DNA of 64,000 nucleotides from assembly GCF_038397715.1 (NCBI RefSeq), contig NZ_CP151633.1:2232001-2296000 (forward strand), written 5' to 3'. This DNA comes from Microbacterium sp. LWO14-1.2. GTDB taxonomy: Bacteria; Actinomycetota; Actinomycetes; Actinomycetales; Microbacteriaceae. The position numbers and the translations under genes were made by a program. Positions 10,823 through 19,061 of this stretch are shown here, piece after piece (within the stretch, counting starts at the first letter, position 1; every line of letters begins with the position of its first letter). Under the pieces are notes generated by a model. The model was not told the DNA's origin and made no database searches. It saw only the letters and a list, made by a program, of their open reading frames with translations.

Positions 10823-10971
10823 GGTCGTTGAGCGAGCGGACGTTCCGCTGGTCGTTGAGCGAGCGGAGCGAGACGAAACGCGGTGGGGTTCCGGTCGTGG
10901 TCGTTGAGCGAGCGGAGCGAGACGAAACGCACCCCGTCTGGTCGTTGAGCGAGCGGAGCGAGACGAAACGC
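10823..10971 (+). repeat. three identical 32-bp direct repeats plus a truncated copy
   Basis: Identical 32-bp units start at 10850, 10899 and 10940 (first bases GGTCGTTGAGCGAGCGGAGC, last bases ACGAAACGC). A truncated copy is at 10823-10840. The core is a near mirror repeat of GAGCGAG. Unit spacing is irregular (49 and 41 bp), unlike CRISPR. Related inverted copies lie at 43630 and 43702, and a decayed one at 48012. This fills most of the gap between 10799 and 11113. Confidence 0.9.
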
Positions 10972-11019
10972 GGTGACGTGCCGGTCGGGTTCTGTGCCTG
11001 TCCTCGATCCTGTCCGGTA

Positions 11020-11041
11020 GCGTTCCAGTGTTCTGGAATGC
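11020..11041. promoter_or_regulatory. 22-bp palindrome upstream of the DUF222/HNH gene
   Basis: An inverted repeat with arms GCGTTCCAG and CTGGAATGC around TGTT (8 of 9 bases pair). It lies 71 bp before the start of the HNH gene. It could be an operator or the protein's own target site. Confidence 0.5.
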
Positions 11042-11112
11042 CCTTCTGACCTGCCCTATTCCTGCCGGGTTTTACCCGTGTGAATGTCGGTGGTCGCGGG
11101 TTGACTGTCCGT

Positions 11113-12618
11113 ATGACCCATCCCGCCGATGTTCTCGCTCAGGTCGCGTGCGACCTGGATGCGGTGCTGTCCGACAACACCCTCGCGGGGTTGTCCGACG
11201 CGGATCGGGTGCGGGTGTTGCAGGCGGCGGGTGCGGTCGCGCGGCGGGTGGACGCGGTGGTGGTGGAGACTCTGGGGTCGACGAACCCGGTCGATCTCGC
11301 CCATGGGGCGGGGTGTCGCTCGGCGCAGGAGTTGGTGCAGCGCACGCTGCTGGTGGATGGGTCGGGTGCGGGGCGGGTGGTGAAGGCGGCGGGTCTGGTG
11401 CGGCGGGAGTCGAGTCTGGTGTCGGGGGAGTGGTTGCCGGCTCGGTGGCCTGCGGTGCGGGAGGCGCTGCGGGACGGGGTGATCGGGGTGGCGGGGGTGT
11501 TGGCGGCGACGGGCCCGGTGGAGCGGATCCGTGACCGGATCGGGGCGGAGGAGCGGTTGGCGGCGGATGCGTTCCTCGCCGATGTCGCCCGCGGTCTGAC
11601 CGATCAGGATGACGCTGCCGACCTCGAGGACGAGGACGAGGGTGACAGCACCGGGGCGTCGGGGGAACCGGCCCGGGGCCCGGGGGTGATGCCGGAGGAT
11701 CTGGGGCGGGTGGCGCAACAGATCGCGCTGGTGTTGGACCCGGACGGCCCAGAACCCGATGACCAGCAGGCGTTGCAGCGCCGCGGCCTGACGATCGGGC
11801 GCCTGCACCAGGGATTGCATCGGATCACCGGGCATCTCCTCCCGGATGCGGCGGCACAACTCCAGGCGGTGCTGGATGCGATGCTCAACCCGAAAGTCGA
11901 CGGCCCACCCCACCCGACCGGCGTCCGCTTCGCACCGTCGCCGGGTGAGGGCGCCGCAGGGTCAACAGACGACGGTGTCGGGTCGGGTGCGGTCGGGTCG
12001 GAGGGGTGGAATGAGGATCCTCGGGCGGTGATCGATCCCCGCACGCCTACCCAGAAACGTCATGATGCGTTCGCGGCAGCGGTGGGGATCGCGGCCCGAC
12101 ACCAGGACATGCCCTCCCTGGGCGGTGCCGCACCGACCCTGGTCGTCACGGTCGATGCGACAGACCTCGCCGGCCAGTCCGGGCGGGCGCGGCTTCCCGG
12201 GTCGGACGCGACGATCCCCACCACCGCGGCCGTGCACACGGCGTGCTCCGGGGTGATCCAGCGGGTGCTGGTCGATCAGGGCAGGATCGTGGGGATCACG
12301 GTCACGGACCGGGTGTTCACCGTGCATCAGCGGCGGGCGATCATCGCCCGCGACTCCGAGTGCCTCATCCCCGGCTGTCATGTCCCGGCGGCGTGGTGCG
12401 AGATCCACCACGTCACCGAACACGCCCGCGGCGGGCCGACCTCCACCGACAACGGGGTCCCGTTGTGCTGGTGGCACCACCGCTCCCTGGCCACGTCCGG
12501 GTGGGAGATCCGCATGAACCACGGGATCCCCCAAGTCCGCGGACCCTCCTGGTGGGACCCCACCCACCACTGGCACACACCCACCCACACCACGAGATCA
12601 CTGGCCAGGTCGGCGTGA
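11113..12618 (+). CDS. DUF222 / HNH endonuclease domain protein
   Basis: A 501-aa protein of the 13E12-like DUF222 family that is multi-copy in actinobacterial genomes. The start is taken as the ATG at 11113 (MTHPADVLAQ), since the 11 residues upstream are not family-like. The DUF222 region covers about residues 1-330 and contains an acidic linker near residue 180 (DAADLEDEDEGD). The HNH domain is at the C-terminus: RRAIIARDSECLIPGC, the metal-binding AWCEIHHVTEHARGG and NGVPLCWWHHRSL. The cysteines of the two CxxxC-like elements and the HH are intact. HNH domains are metal-dependent nucleases; the cellular role of this family is not established. Its codon use (many GGTG/GCGG runs) differs slightly from neighbours, and it sits behind repeats and a palindrome, which hints at a mobile past. 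Confidence 0.93.
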   Translation: MTHPADVLAQVACDLDAVLSDNTLAGLSDADRVRVLQAAGAVARRVDAVVVETLGSTNPVDLAHGAGCRSAQELVQRTLLVDGSGAGRVVKAAGLVRRESSLVSGEWLPARWPAVREALRDGVIGVAGVLAATGPVERIRDRIGAEERLAADAFLADVARGLTDQDDAADLEDEDEGDSTGASGEPARGPGVMPEDLGRVAQQIALVLDPDGPEPDDQQALQRRGLTIGRLHQGLHRITGHLLPDAAAQLQAVLDAMLNPKVDGPPHPTGVRFAPSPGEGAAGSTDDGVGSGAVGSEGWNEDPRAVIDPRTPTQKRHDAFAAAVGIAARHQDMPSLGGAAPTLVVTVDATDLAGQSGRARLPGSDATIPTTAAVHTACSGVIQRVLVDQGRIVGITVTDRVFTVHQRRAIIARDSECLIPGCHVPAAWCEIHHVTEHARGGPTSTDNGVPLCWWHHRSLATSGWEIRMNHGIPQVRGPSWWDPTHHWHTPTHTTRSLARSA

Positions 12619-12632
12619 TAAGCGAGAGGGTC

Positions 12633-13223
12633 TCAAGCCGGTCCGAGGCGGAGCACCTCCGGCGACTCGCCTCCGGTGAGCTCGTCCGCGATCCGGATGC
12701 TGCGCGCGAGATCGTCGAGTGCGCCGTCGAGGGTTCCGAAGCGCTCCCGATCGCTGCACACCGCCGTGAGGGTGATGAGGTGCGTCCCCGTGTCCCAGGT
12801 GTACGTCGCGAAGGGCGGTGTCGCGGGGGACGGCGGCATCGCGACGACGAGCTTCTCGCCCGCGCCGAGCCACCGGCTGGAGAACGACTGGGTGTCGTCG
12901 TAGTCCATCGGCATCGATGCTCGGGCGATCCGCACGTCGGGCGTCAGGACCTGCACCGTGGCCATGGCGACGACGAGCTCGGGGTCGGCCTTCCATGTCC
13001 ACACGAGCACGCGCCCGTCGGCCCGCCGCATGAGCATCGGAGCCGCCTGGCTCATCGCCCACGCACCGAACCGCGACCCCGGCCGCTCGGTCGCGCCGAG
13101 CGCGGCGTTCGCCTGGCCGAGCAGCATCCTGATCGCGGCCTTGCGGTGGCGACGCCCCTTCCATCCGAGCGAATCGGTCACGGGGATCCAGAGCTGCGGG
13201 TCGGCGTCGGCAGTCAATCGCAT
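12633..13223 (-). CDS. hypothetical protein, 196 aa
   Basis: I do not recognise a family. The start at 13223 is supported by TAGCGT six nt upstream (leaderless pattern). The protein is soluble, without signal peptide or membrane helices. The middle is beta-rich (GRVLVWTWKADPELVVAMATVQVL, shown here only in part by composition) and carries FATYTWDTGTHLITLTAVCSD. The C-terminus is a helix (LDGALDDLARSIRIADEL) reminiscent of proteins that assess a per-residue value over a window, but nothing specific can be said. It is convergent with the HNH gene. Confidence 0.75.
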   Translation of the reverse strand: MRLTADADPQLWIPVTDSLGWKGRRHRKAAIRMLLGQANAALGATERPGSRFGAWAMSQAAPMLMRRADGRVLVWTWKADPELVVAMATVQVLTPDVRIARASMPMDYDDTQSFSSRWLGAGEKLVVAMPPSPATPPFATYTWDTGTHLITLTAVCSDRERFGTLDGALDDLARSIRIADELTGGESPEVLRLGPA

Positions 13224-13387
13224 GACACCACGCTACGGCGCGAACCTGTGCGGGTGAAGTTCTCGCCCCACCGCCGACGATGCGTCGATGCGGAGCCCCC
13301 GGCCCGCCTCCGCGGCGCGATCAGGGCCCTCGGGTAGAGTGGCCAGCGCCCAGATCGGGCTTCCTGGCCGCCAGACCGATAGGCAGA

Positions 13388-14614
13388 ATGTCTTCCTCTT
13401 CCTCCGATCCGACGAGCGCTCCCGACGCCGCCCCCACGACCGGGTCGCGTCCGCTGCGCATCCTGATCGGCTGCGACACGTTCGCGCCCGACATCAACGG
13501 AGCCGCGCGCTTCGCCGAGCGCCTCGCCGCCGGTCTCGTGCAGCGCGGCGACGACGTCCACGTCGTGGCCCCCAACCAGGCCTACCGCCGCACCCCGGCG
13601 CGCACCGAGGTCATCGAGGGTGAGCCGATGACGCTGCATCGGCTGCCGTCGGTGCGCTGGGCGCCGCACGACTGGCTGCGCTTCGTGTGGCCGTGGCGCT
13701 CTAAGCACTACGCCCGCAAGGTGCTCGACGCGGTGCAGCCCGATGTCGTGCACATCCAGTCGCACATCGTCATCGGGCGCGGTCTCGCCCGCATCGCGCA
13801 CGAGCGCGGCATCCCCGTGATCGCGACCAACCACGTGATGGCCGAGAACATCCTCGACCACACCACGATGCCGAAGTTCATCGACGACCTCGTGCTGCGG
13901 TTCGCGTGGGCCGACGCGAAGCGCACCTTCTCGCTGACCCGCGCCATCACGACGCCCACGCGACGTGCCGCCGACTTCCTCGAGCGCACGGTCGCGGTGA
14001 AGAACGTGATCCCGGTCAGCTGCGGCATCGACCGCACCCAGTACCAGCCGGTGATCGGCCCCCGCGACAAGAACCGCATCGTGTTCGTCGGCCGTCTGAC
14101 CGCCGAGAAGCAGGTCGAGGTCATCCTGCAGGCGATGACGAAGCTCGACCCGGCGCTCGACGTCACGTTCGACATCGTCGGCGGCGGAGACCAGCGCAAG
14201 CAGCTCGAGAACCTCACCGGACAGCTGGGGCTCACGGACCGCGTGACGTTCCACGGTCGCACGACCGACGAGGAGCTGCGGGCGCTGCTGTCTCGCGCGT
14301 CGGTCTTCACGATCGCCTCGATCGCCGAGCTGCAGTCGATCGCCACCATGGAGGCCATGGCCTCCGCCCTGCCGATCGTCGCCGCCGACGCGGTCGCCCT
14401 TCCGCACCTCGTGCACGACGGCGAGAACGGCTACCTCTTCGAGCCGGGCAACGCGGATGCTCTCGCCGCGCGTCTCACCGATGTGCTCACCGCCGACCAG
14501 GCGGAGTACGAGCGCATGCAGCAGGCGTCTCTCGACGGCGTCGTGATCCACGACATCAACCGCACCCTCGACACCTTCGAGGCGCTGTACCGCGACGAGC
14601 CGCTGCCGCAGTAG
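13388..14614 (+). CDS. GT4 family glycosyltransferase
   Basis: A 408-aa GT-B fold retaining glycosyltransferase. The start is the ATG at 13388 after a non-coding stretch; the first ~20 residues are a Ser/Pro-rich tail. The N-domain begins LRILIGCDTFAPDINGAARF, the usual glycine-rich acceptor loop. The C-domain binds the nucleotide sugar: IVFVGRLTAEKQ, FDIVGGGD and the EX7E motif (ELQSIATME) followed by AMASALPIVAAD. Family members transfer a sugar from a GDP- or UDP-donor to lipids such as diacylglycerol or phosphatidylinositol mannosides. Acceptor and donor are not evident here. It is 9 nt upstream of a second GT4 gene and forms an operon with it. Confidence 0.93.
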   Translation: MSSSSSDPTSAPDAAPTTGSRPLRILIGCDTFAPDINGAARFAERLAAGLVQRGDDVHVVAPNQAYRRTPARTEVIEGEPMTLHRLPSVRWAPHDWLRFVWPWRSKHYARKVLDAVQPDVVHIQSHIVIGRGLARIAHERGIPVIATNHVMAENILDHTTMPKFIDDLVLRFAWADAKRTFSLTRAITTPTRRAADFLERTVAVKNVIPVSCGIDRTQYQPVIGPRDKNRIVFVGRLTAEKQVEVILQAMTKLDPALDVTFDIVGGGDQRKQLENLTGQLGLTDRVTFHGRTTDEELRALLSRASVFTIASIAELQSIATMEAMASALPIVAADAVALPHLVHDGENGYLFEPGNADALAARLTDVLTADQAEYERMQQASLDGVVIHDINRTLDTFEALYRDEPLPQ

Positions 14615-14623
14615 CGGCCGATC

Positions 14624-15829
14624 ATGCACGTCGTCTTCTTCGGCGATCAGCACCTGGACTCCCTCGGCGGCGCCCAGGTGTCGATGCGGCTGCAGCACGA
14701 GTTCCTCGAACGCGCCGGTCACACCGTCACGGTCGTCGCGCCGCGCATGCACGGTCCCCGCGCCGCGCGCACGCCCGACCCCGCGAACGTCGACCTGCCG
14801 TCGATACCGATCACCGTCGACCGCGAGTACTCGATGACGTGGCCGGGGCGGGCGACCGACCGCGCGCTCGACCGCGCGCTCACCCGCCGGCCCCCGGTCG
14901 ACCTCGTGCACGTGCAGGCCGACTTCTGGGGAGCCTTCATCGGGCACCGCTACGCGGCTCGCCACGGCATCCCCGTCGTGCACACCATGCACAACCGCGT
15001 GGACGTCGGCATCGCCGCCGTGACGCCGCTGCACCGGCCGGTCCTCACGGTGCTCAACGCGTGGCGACGCCTCGCCCTCCGCGGAGTCGTCGCACCCGTC
15101 GGCGGCTCGGACGGCTGGGCGTTCCTGCGCGGACTCGCGAGTGGCGCGGATGCCGTCACCGCGCCGTCGACCCACTTCGCCCGCCGACTCGAAGAGCACG
15201 GTGTCTTCTCGCCGGTCGACGTCGTGTGGAACGGCATCGACGACGACATCCGAGAGCAGACCCTCGCCGCCGCGCCCGCGCAGCGCGAACCCGGGCGCCC
15301 GCGGTTCGTATGGCTCGGGCGCATGAGTCCGGAGAAGCGTCTGCTGCCGTTCCTCGAGGCTTTCGTCGAGTCGGGTGTCGACGCCGACCTGGAGATCATC
15401 GGCGGCGGCGCGCAGCGCGCGGCGGCCGAGAAGATCGTCGCCGCGCTGCCGCACGTCCGGTTCGCCGGCCGACTCGGCTACCCGCAGACGCTCGCCCGCA
15501 TCGCCGCGGCCGACGCGCTCGTCCAGACGTCGATCGGGTTCGAGACGCAGGGCATGACGCCGTTCGAGGCAGCGACCCTCGGCACGCCGTCGATCATCAG
15601 CGATCCCGACATCGCCGCCGAACTCGGGGGCGGGCTGTGGGCCGTCCCCGGTGCGGCGGGCACCGAAGCGCAGCGCAGCGCAGGATTGGTCGAGACGCTG
15701 CAGCGCGCGGCATCCGACATCGCCTCGGGGATCGCCCCCGTGCCGTCACGCGAGGTCGCCGAGGCCTTCCGCCAGTCATCGAGGACCGCCGCGATGGTCG
15801 AGGTCTACGAACGCGTGCTCGCTCAGTAG
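14624..15829 (+). CDS. GT4 family glycosyltransferase
   Basis: A 401-aa GT-B glycosyltransferase, second of the pair. The N-domain begins MHVVFFGDQHLDSLGGAQVS and includes LVHVQADFWGAFIGHRYA and HTMHNRVDVG. The C-domain has FVWLGRMSPEKRLLPFLEAF, LEIIGGGAQ and a GFETQGMTPFEAATLGTPSI segment in the donor-binding position (EX7E-like with E at FE and PFE). Together with the upstream enzyme it could build a glycolipid or exopolysaccharide linkage on the cytoplasmic membrane face. The 3' end overlaps the convergent membrane-protein gene by 7 nt. Confidence 0.93.
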   Translation: MHVVFFGDQHLDSLGGAQVSMRLQHEFLERAGHTVTVVAPRMHGPRAARTPDPANVDLPSIPITVDREYSMTWPGRATDRALDRALTRRPPVDLVHVQADFWGAFIGHRYAARHGIPVVHTMHNRVDVGIAAVTPLHRPVLTVLNAWRRLALRGVVAPVGGSDGWAFLRGLASGADAVTAPSTHFARRLEEHGVFSPVDVVWNGIDDDIREQTLAAAPAQREPGRPRFVWLGRMSPEKRLLPFLEAFVESGVDADLEIIGGGAQRAAAEKIVAALPHVRFAGRLGYPQTLARIAAADALVQTSIGFETQGMTPFEAATLGTPSIISDPDIAAELGGGLWAVPGAAGTEAQRSAGLVETLQRAASDIASGIAPVPSREVAEAFRQSSRTAAMVEVYERVLAQ

Positions 15830-16332
15830 GCGACCCACGAGACCACGCTCGACAGCGCGGTGGCGAGATAGCCCACGAAGGCTGCCCCCGCGAGACCGAT
15901 TGCGATCGCGGCGAGCAGATGCGGGCCCGAGCGGCGCAGGGCGACGATGCCGACAGCCAGCGCTCCCGCGTTGCCGAGGAACACGAGGAAGTTGATCACG
16001 CCGGTGAAGCCCATCATGGCGCCGTAGTAGTCGACGCTGTACAGGAGCGGCGTGAGCAGCGACGACAGAAGGCGGATGCCGAGCGCCACCAGCGCGACGA
16101 TGAACGCGATGCGTCCCAGTGCGCCGCCCGAGGCCCGGGGCGTGGGCGGCGCCGCCGGATAGCCCTGGCCTTGGTACGGCTGGCTCTGGTGATGCTGACC
16201 CTGGGGCGGGTAGCCCTGGTACGGCTGGCCCTGGTACTGCTGACCCTGGGGCGGGTAGCCCTGCGGCTGGCCTGCCGGCTGCGCTCCCGGTTGCGGTGCC
16301 TGCGGCGGATACTGCTGATGCGGATCGGTCAT
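15823..16332 (-). CDS. Pro/Gln/Gly-rich membrane protein
   Basis: A 169-aa protein. The first ~65 residues are a disordered, Tyr/Gln/Pro-rich repeat (QGYPPQGQQYQGQPYQGYPP). The rest has three membrane helices: GRIAFIVALVALGIRLLSSLL, GVINFLVFLGNAGALAVGIVAL and LLAAIAIGLAGAAFVGYLATAL (positions about 73, 107 and 140). Such tails with DUF4190/DUF4352-like helices are frequent in Actinobacteria and often anchor to division or cell-wall machinery. The ATG at 16332 has GGGAG ahead. It is a paralogue of the gene at 16346-16948, 13 nt upstream. Confidence 0.85.
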   Translation of the reverse strand: MTDPHQQYPPQAPQPGAQPAGQPQGYPPQGQQYQGQPYQGYPPQGQHHQSQPYQGQGYPAAPPTPRASGGALGRIAFIVALVALGIRLLSSLLTPLLYSVDYYGAMMGFTGVINFLVFLGNAGALAVGIVALRRSGPHLLAAIAIGLAGAAFVGYLATALSSVVSWVAY

Positions 16333-16345
16333 GGTGTCTCCCGGG

Positions 16346-16948
16346 TCAGCTGTAGGTCAGGGTGAGGGCGAGGCTCGACACCCACGCCACGAGGGTGCCG
16401 AGCACTTCCGACGCCGCGACGCCGATCGCGATCCCCGCGAGGATCTGCTGGCCGGGGCGCCGCACGGCGACGATCCCGAGGATCAGGGCGACGACCGCGA
16501 CGATGAGCACGAGGAGATTGCCCACCCCGAGGATGGCGCCGTAGGCGGATGCCGAGAAGTCGACCGCCCTGAGGAGGACGGGGGTTCCGACGGCGACGAG
16601 CACCCCGACCGCGAGCGACGCGAGCGCGACGATGAAGGCGACGCGGCCGAGTGCCCCACCCGTGGACGCCGGGGCTCCGGTGGGCGTCGAGGCGCCGGGG
16701 TAGACCCCGGGCTGCGCCGGCTGCCCGTACGGCTGGCCTGGCTGCCCGTGCGGCTGGCCTGGCTGCCCGTACGGCTGGCCCGGCTGCCCGTATGGTTGGC
16801 GTGGCTGCGCGTACGGCTGCCCGGGACTTCCGTAGGGCTGTCCCAGGCTTCCGTGGGGCTGGCCCAGGCTTCCGTGGGGCTGGCCCGGGTGCCCGGACGG
16901 TTGCCCGGAGGGCTGTCCGGACGGCTGCTGCTGGTGCGGCTCGCTCAT
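16346..16948 (-). CDS. Pro/Gln/Gly-rich membrane protein, paralogue
   Basis: A 200-aa paralogue of the next protein, with the same plan. The disordered N-terminus (about 95 residues) is built from GQPYGQP and GQPHGSL heptad-like units. Three helices follow: GRVAFIVALASLAVGVLVAVG, LLVLIVAVVALILGIVAV and LAGIAIGVAASEVLGTLVAW. Two ATG codons are possible (16954 and 16948). I chose 16948 because TACGCT lies seven nt upstream, the leaderless pattern seen across this window. The shared GGALGR(V/I)AFIVAL shows duplication from one ancestor. Confidence 0.85.
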   Translation of the reverse strand: MSEPHQQQPSGQPSGQPSGHPGQPHGSLGQPHGSLGQPYGSPGQPYAQPRQPYGQPGQPYGQPGQPHGQPGQPYGQPAQPGVYPGASTPTGAPASTGGALGRVAFIVALASLAVGVLVAVGTPVLLRAVDFSASAYGAILGVGNLLVLIVAVVALILGIVAVRRPGQQILAGIAIGVAASEVLGTLVAWVSSLALTLTYS

Positions 16949-17007
16949 GGTCATGAGCGTAGCCCCCGCCGTCGCGGACTCAGGAGTGGATGGACGGAGG
17001 GCCGTGC

Positions 17008-17169
17008 TCAGTGGTAGACGTGGCCGGACTCCGCGCGGTCGAGGGCGTCGCGGCCGGCGACCCGCCGCCAGTCGGTGGGCTGACGGCGATAGCCGTCACG
17101 ACGGAGCTCGACGACCGTGGCGATGAGAGCCCAGATGATGAGAGCGAGGAGTGCGAGAAGAAGGATCAT
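17008..17169 (-). CDS. small single-pass membrane protein, 53 aa
   Basis: A 53-codon gene that an ORF length cut-off would miss. It starts MILLLALLALIIWALIATVV, one membrane helix, followed by a basic tail (ELRRDGYRRQPTDWRRVAGR) ending in SGHVYH. The start is preceded by TAGCGT seven nt upstream, the leaderless pattern of this genome. The pattern of hydrophobic helix plus DWxRV tail is, from memory, widespread in Microbacteriaceae. The role is unknown. It lies between the tail-repeat membrane gene and the divergent GlxA-type regulator. Confidence 0.8.
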   Translation of the reverse strand: MILLLALLALIIWALIATVVELRRDGYRRQPTDWRRVAGRDALDRAESGHVYH

Positions 17170-17191
17170 GGCAGAAACGCTACGGTCGGTC

Positions 17192-17236
17192 TTGATCCGC
17201 CACGAGTGGCAGAATAGACTTGTATCGTACGAATAC
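17192..17236 (+). promoter_or_regulatory. promoter and possible operator of the GlxA-type regulator
   Basis: TTGATC (17192-17197), a 17-nt spacer and TAGACT (17215-17220) form a good sigma-70 type promoter. Around the expected start site lies GTATCGTACGAATAC (17222-17236), arms GTAT/ATAC about a CGTACG centre, possibly an autoregulatory site. Confidence 0.5.
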
Positions 17237-17255
17237 TGCCATGCCGAGGAGCGCC

Positions 17256-18227
17256 ATGAAGACCGTAGCCTGCGTGATCCACGACGGGTTCTCCCCCTTC
17301 GAGTTCGGTGTCGCCTGCGAGGCGTTCGGACTCGACCGCACGGACTCCGGAGTGCCGAACTTCGACTTCCGGGTCGTCGCGCCGCAGCCCGGCGCCGTGG
17401 CGTCGACGATGGGGTTCTCCGTCAACGTCGAGCATGACCTGTCCTTCGCGTACGAGGCCGATCTCGTGGTCTTCTGCCCGGTTCCCCGGTCGTCCTGGAC
17501 GTCCGTCGACGAGCGGCTGATCGATCTCGCCCGCGACGCCGTGGCGCGCGACGCCTGGGTGCTGACCGTCTGCAGCGGATCGTTCATCCTCGCCGCGGCC
17601 GGTGTGCTCGACGGTCGCCGCGCGACGACGCACTGGCGCTACTCCGACGTGATGGCCGACATGTACCCGCAGATCGACATCGACCCGGACGTGCTCTTCG
17701 TGCAGGACGGTCGCATCATCACGAGCGCAGGCACGGCCGCCGGCATCGACGCCTGCCTGCACCTGCTGCGTCTCGAGCTCGGCGCCGAGCTCACCAACCG
17801 CATCGCACGCCGCATGGTCGTGCCGCCGCAGCGCGACGGCGGACAGGCGCAGTTCATCGACCGTCCGATCCCCGTGGTTCCGAACGACTCGCTCGCGGCC
17901 GTGGCCGACTGGGCGGTCGAGCACCTCACCGAAGACCTCGGCGTCGACCAGCTCGCCGCCCGCGCGTTGATGTCGCCGCGCACCTTCGCCCGCCGCTTCA
18001 AGGCCGAGTACGGGGCGACGCCCGCCGCATGGCTCGCCAGGCAGCGGGTGCTGCATGCGCAGCGGATGCTGGAGCGCAGCGACCTGCCGCTCGACCGCAT
18101 CGCGGAGGAGTGCGGGTTCGGCTCGGCGGCCGTCCTGCGGCAGAACTTCGCCAGGGTGCTGGGCACGACGCCGACCGCGTATCGCGCGCGGTTCTCGTGC
18201 ACCGACCCCGAGACGTCGGCGGCCTGA
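17256..18227 (+). CDS. GlxA/FtrA-type transcriptional regulator (DJ-1/PfpI + AraC)
   Basis: A 323-aa regulator. The start is the ATG at 17256 with AGGAG in front. Residues about 3-180 are a DJ-1/PfpI (class I glutamine amidotransferase-like) sensor domain with the nucleophile-elbow sequence VLTVCSGSFILAAAG. Residues about 220-315 are an AraC-type double helix-turn-helix (LAARALMSPRTFARRFKAEY and RIAEECGFGSAAVLRQNFAR). The family includes FtrA and GlxA, which respond to small amines, amino acids or stress. The target is not known. It ends in convergence with the NRDE gene, with a hairpin between. Confidence 0.93.
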   Translation: MKTVACVIHDGFSPFEFGVACEAFGLDRTDSGVPNFDFRVVAPQPGAVASTMGFSVNVEHDLSFAYEADLVVFCPVPRSSWTSVDERLIDLARDAVARDAWVLTVCSGSFILAAAGVLDGRRATTHWRYSDVMADMYPQIDIDPDVLFVQDGRIITSAGTAAGIDACLHLLRLELGAELTNRIARRMVVPPQRDGGQAQFIDRPIPVVPNDSLAAVADWAVEHLTEDLGVDQLAARALMSPRTFARRFKAEYGATPAAWLARQRVLHAQRMLERSDLPLDRIAEECGFGSAAVLRQNFARVLGTTPTAYRARFSCTDPETSAA

Positions 18228-18252
18228 CCGGGGAGCGCCCGACCGGGGAGGG

Positions 18253-18276
18253 CCTGGCCAGGAAGGCCTGGCCAGG
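18253..18276. terminator. bidirectional hairpin between convergent genes
   Basis: Two copies of the self-complementary 10-mer CCTGGCCAGG flank AAGG, giving a 10-bp GC stem with a 4-nt loop. There is no T tract. Its place between two gene ends fits a bidirectional terminator. Confidence 0.5.
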
Positions 18277-18294
18277 GAGGCCCGATCCGTCCGG

Positions 18295-18993
18295 CTACTC
18301 CCAGTGGCCGGGGCTCGGCAGCGCCCGGTAGCCGAGGTCGATCCCCTGCGGCGTCACGGCGGCGGTCGAGTAGAGCAGCGACTGCGTCGGGAAGCCATAC
18401 GGTCGGTTGTCGCGGATGATCGCCCGATCGTCTTCGGGGTCCAGCCGTGCGGAGACCCCGAGCAGGGCGATCCAGTCCGCCGCCCAGTCGGAGCTGTCGG
18501 CGGCCGGGCCCAGCGCGCGGAACTCGGGCAGCCACGTCGCGATGCGCGGTGTCTGCGGATCGTCGAGGTCGTCGTGCGCGATCATGTGGATGCCGGGATC
18601 GACGGGCCTCTCGCGCAACTCGACGCCGTCCCAGCTCAGCACGCGCGCGCCCTCGGGGCGCACCTCCAGCAGATTGAAGCCGTGCATGGGCAGCGGTGCC
18701 TCGGGGGAGCGGCCGGTCACCGACTCCAGCACGAGGGAGCCGCGCGACTGCGCGAGGTCGTCGGGCAGGTCGGCGATGTCAGCGCGGTTCAGCAGCACGG
18801 CGAGTCGGCGCTCGGCGGGGTTCACGGCCAGCCAGGCGCCGCCGGCCCGCCGGTCGCGGATCCCCGAGACGCCGGGATACCGATCCGGCCACCATTCGCC
18901 CGGAGCATCCCATGCCCGCTGCGGATCCTCGTCGCGCACCGCGAGGAGTCGGGCGTTCGCGGCATCCTCGACGTCGATCACCACCGTGCACAC
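18295..18993 (-). CDS. NRDE family protein (TANGO2-like)
   Basis: A 232-aa protein of the NRDE/TANGO2 family, found in bacteria and in eukaryotes. It starts GTG with MCTVV; Cys2 is the conserved residue suggested to act as an N-terminal nucleophile. The signature appears as LLAVRDEDPQR rather than the exact NRDE, followed by WW and GGAWLAV. The C-terminus PYGFPTQSLLYSTAAV is typical. A role in haem or lipid handling is known only for eukaryotic members. The GTG start is supported by TAGACT six nt upstream. It diverges from coaBC by 68 nt. Confidence 0.88.
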   Translation of the reverse strand: MCTVVIDVEDAANARLLAVRDEDPQRAWDAPGEWWPDRYPGVSGIRDRRAGGAWLAVNPAERRLAVLLNRADIADLPDDLAQSRGSLVLESVTGRSPEAPLPMHGFNLLEVRPEGARVLSWDGVELRERPVDPGIHMIAHDDLDDPQTPRIATWLPEFRALGPAADSSDWAADWIALLGVSARLDPEDDRAIIRDNRPYGFPTQSLLYSTAAVTPQGIDLGYRALPSPGHWE

Positions 18994-19061
18994 CCTGCCA
19001 GTCTAGGTCGGGGTGCGCGGGGGCCGACCGCGAGGTCGGTGCCGTGCGGCAGAATCGAACC

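Noticed and set aside
10850..10971. Possible CRISPR array
   Set aside because: The units are 32 bp and identical, but the intervals are only 17 and 9 bp, unequal and short, there is no cas gene, and copies occur elsewhere in inverted orientation.
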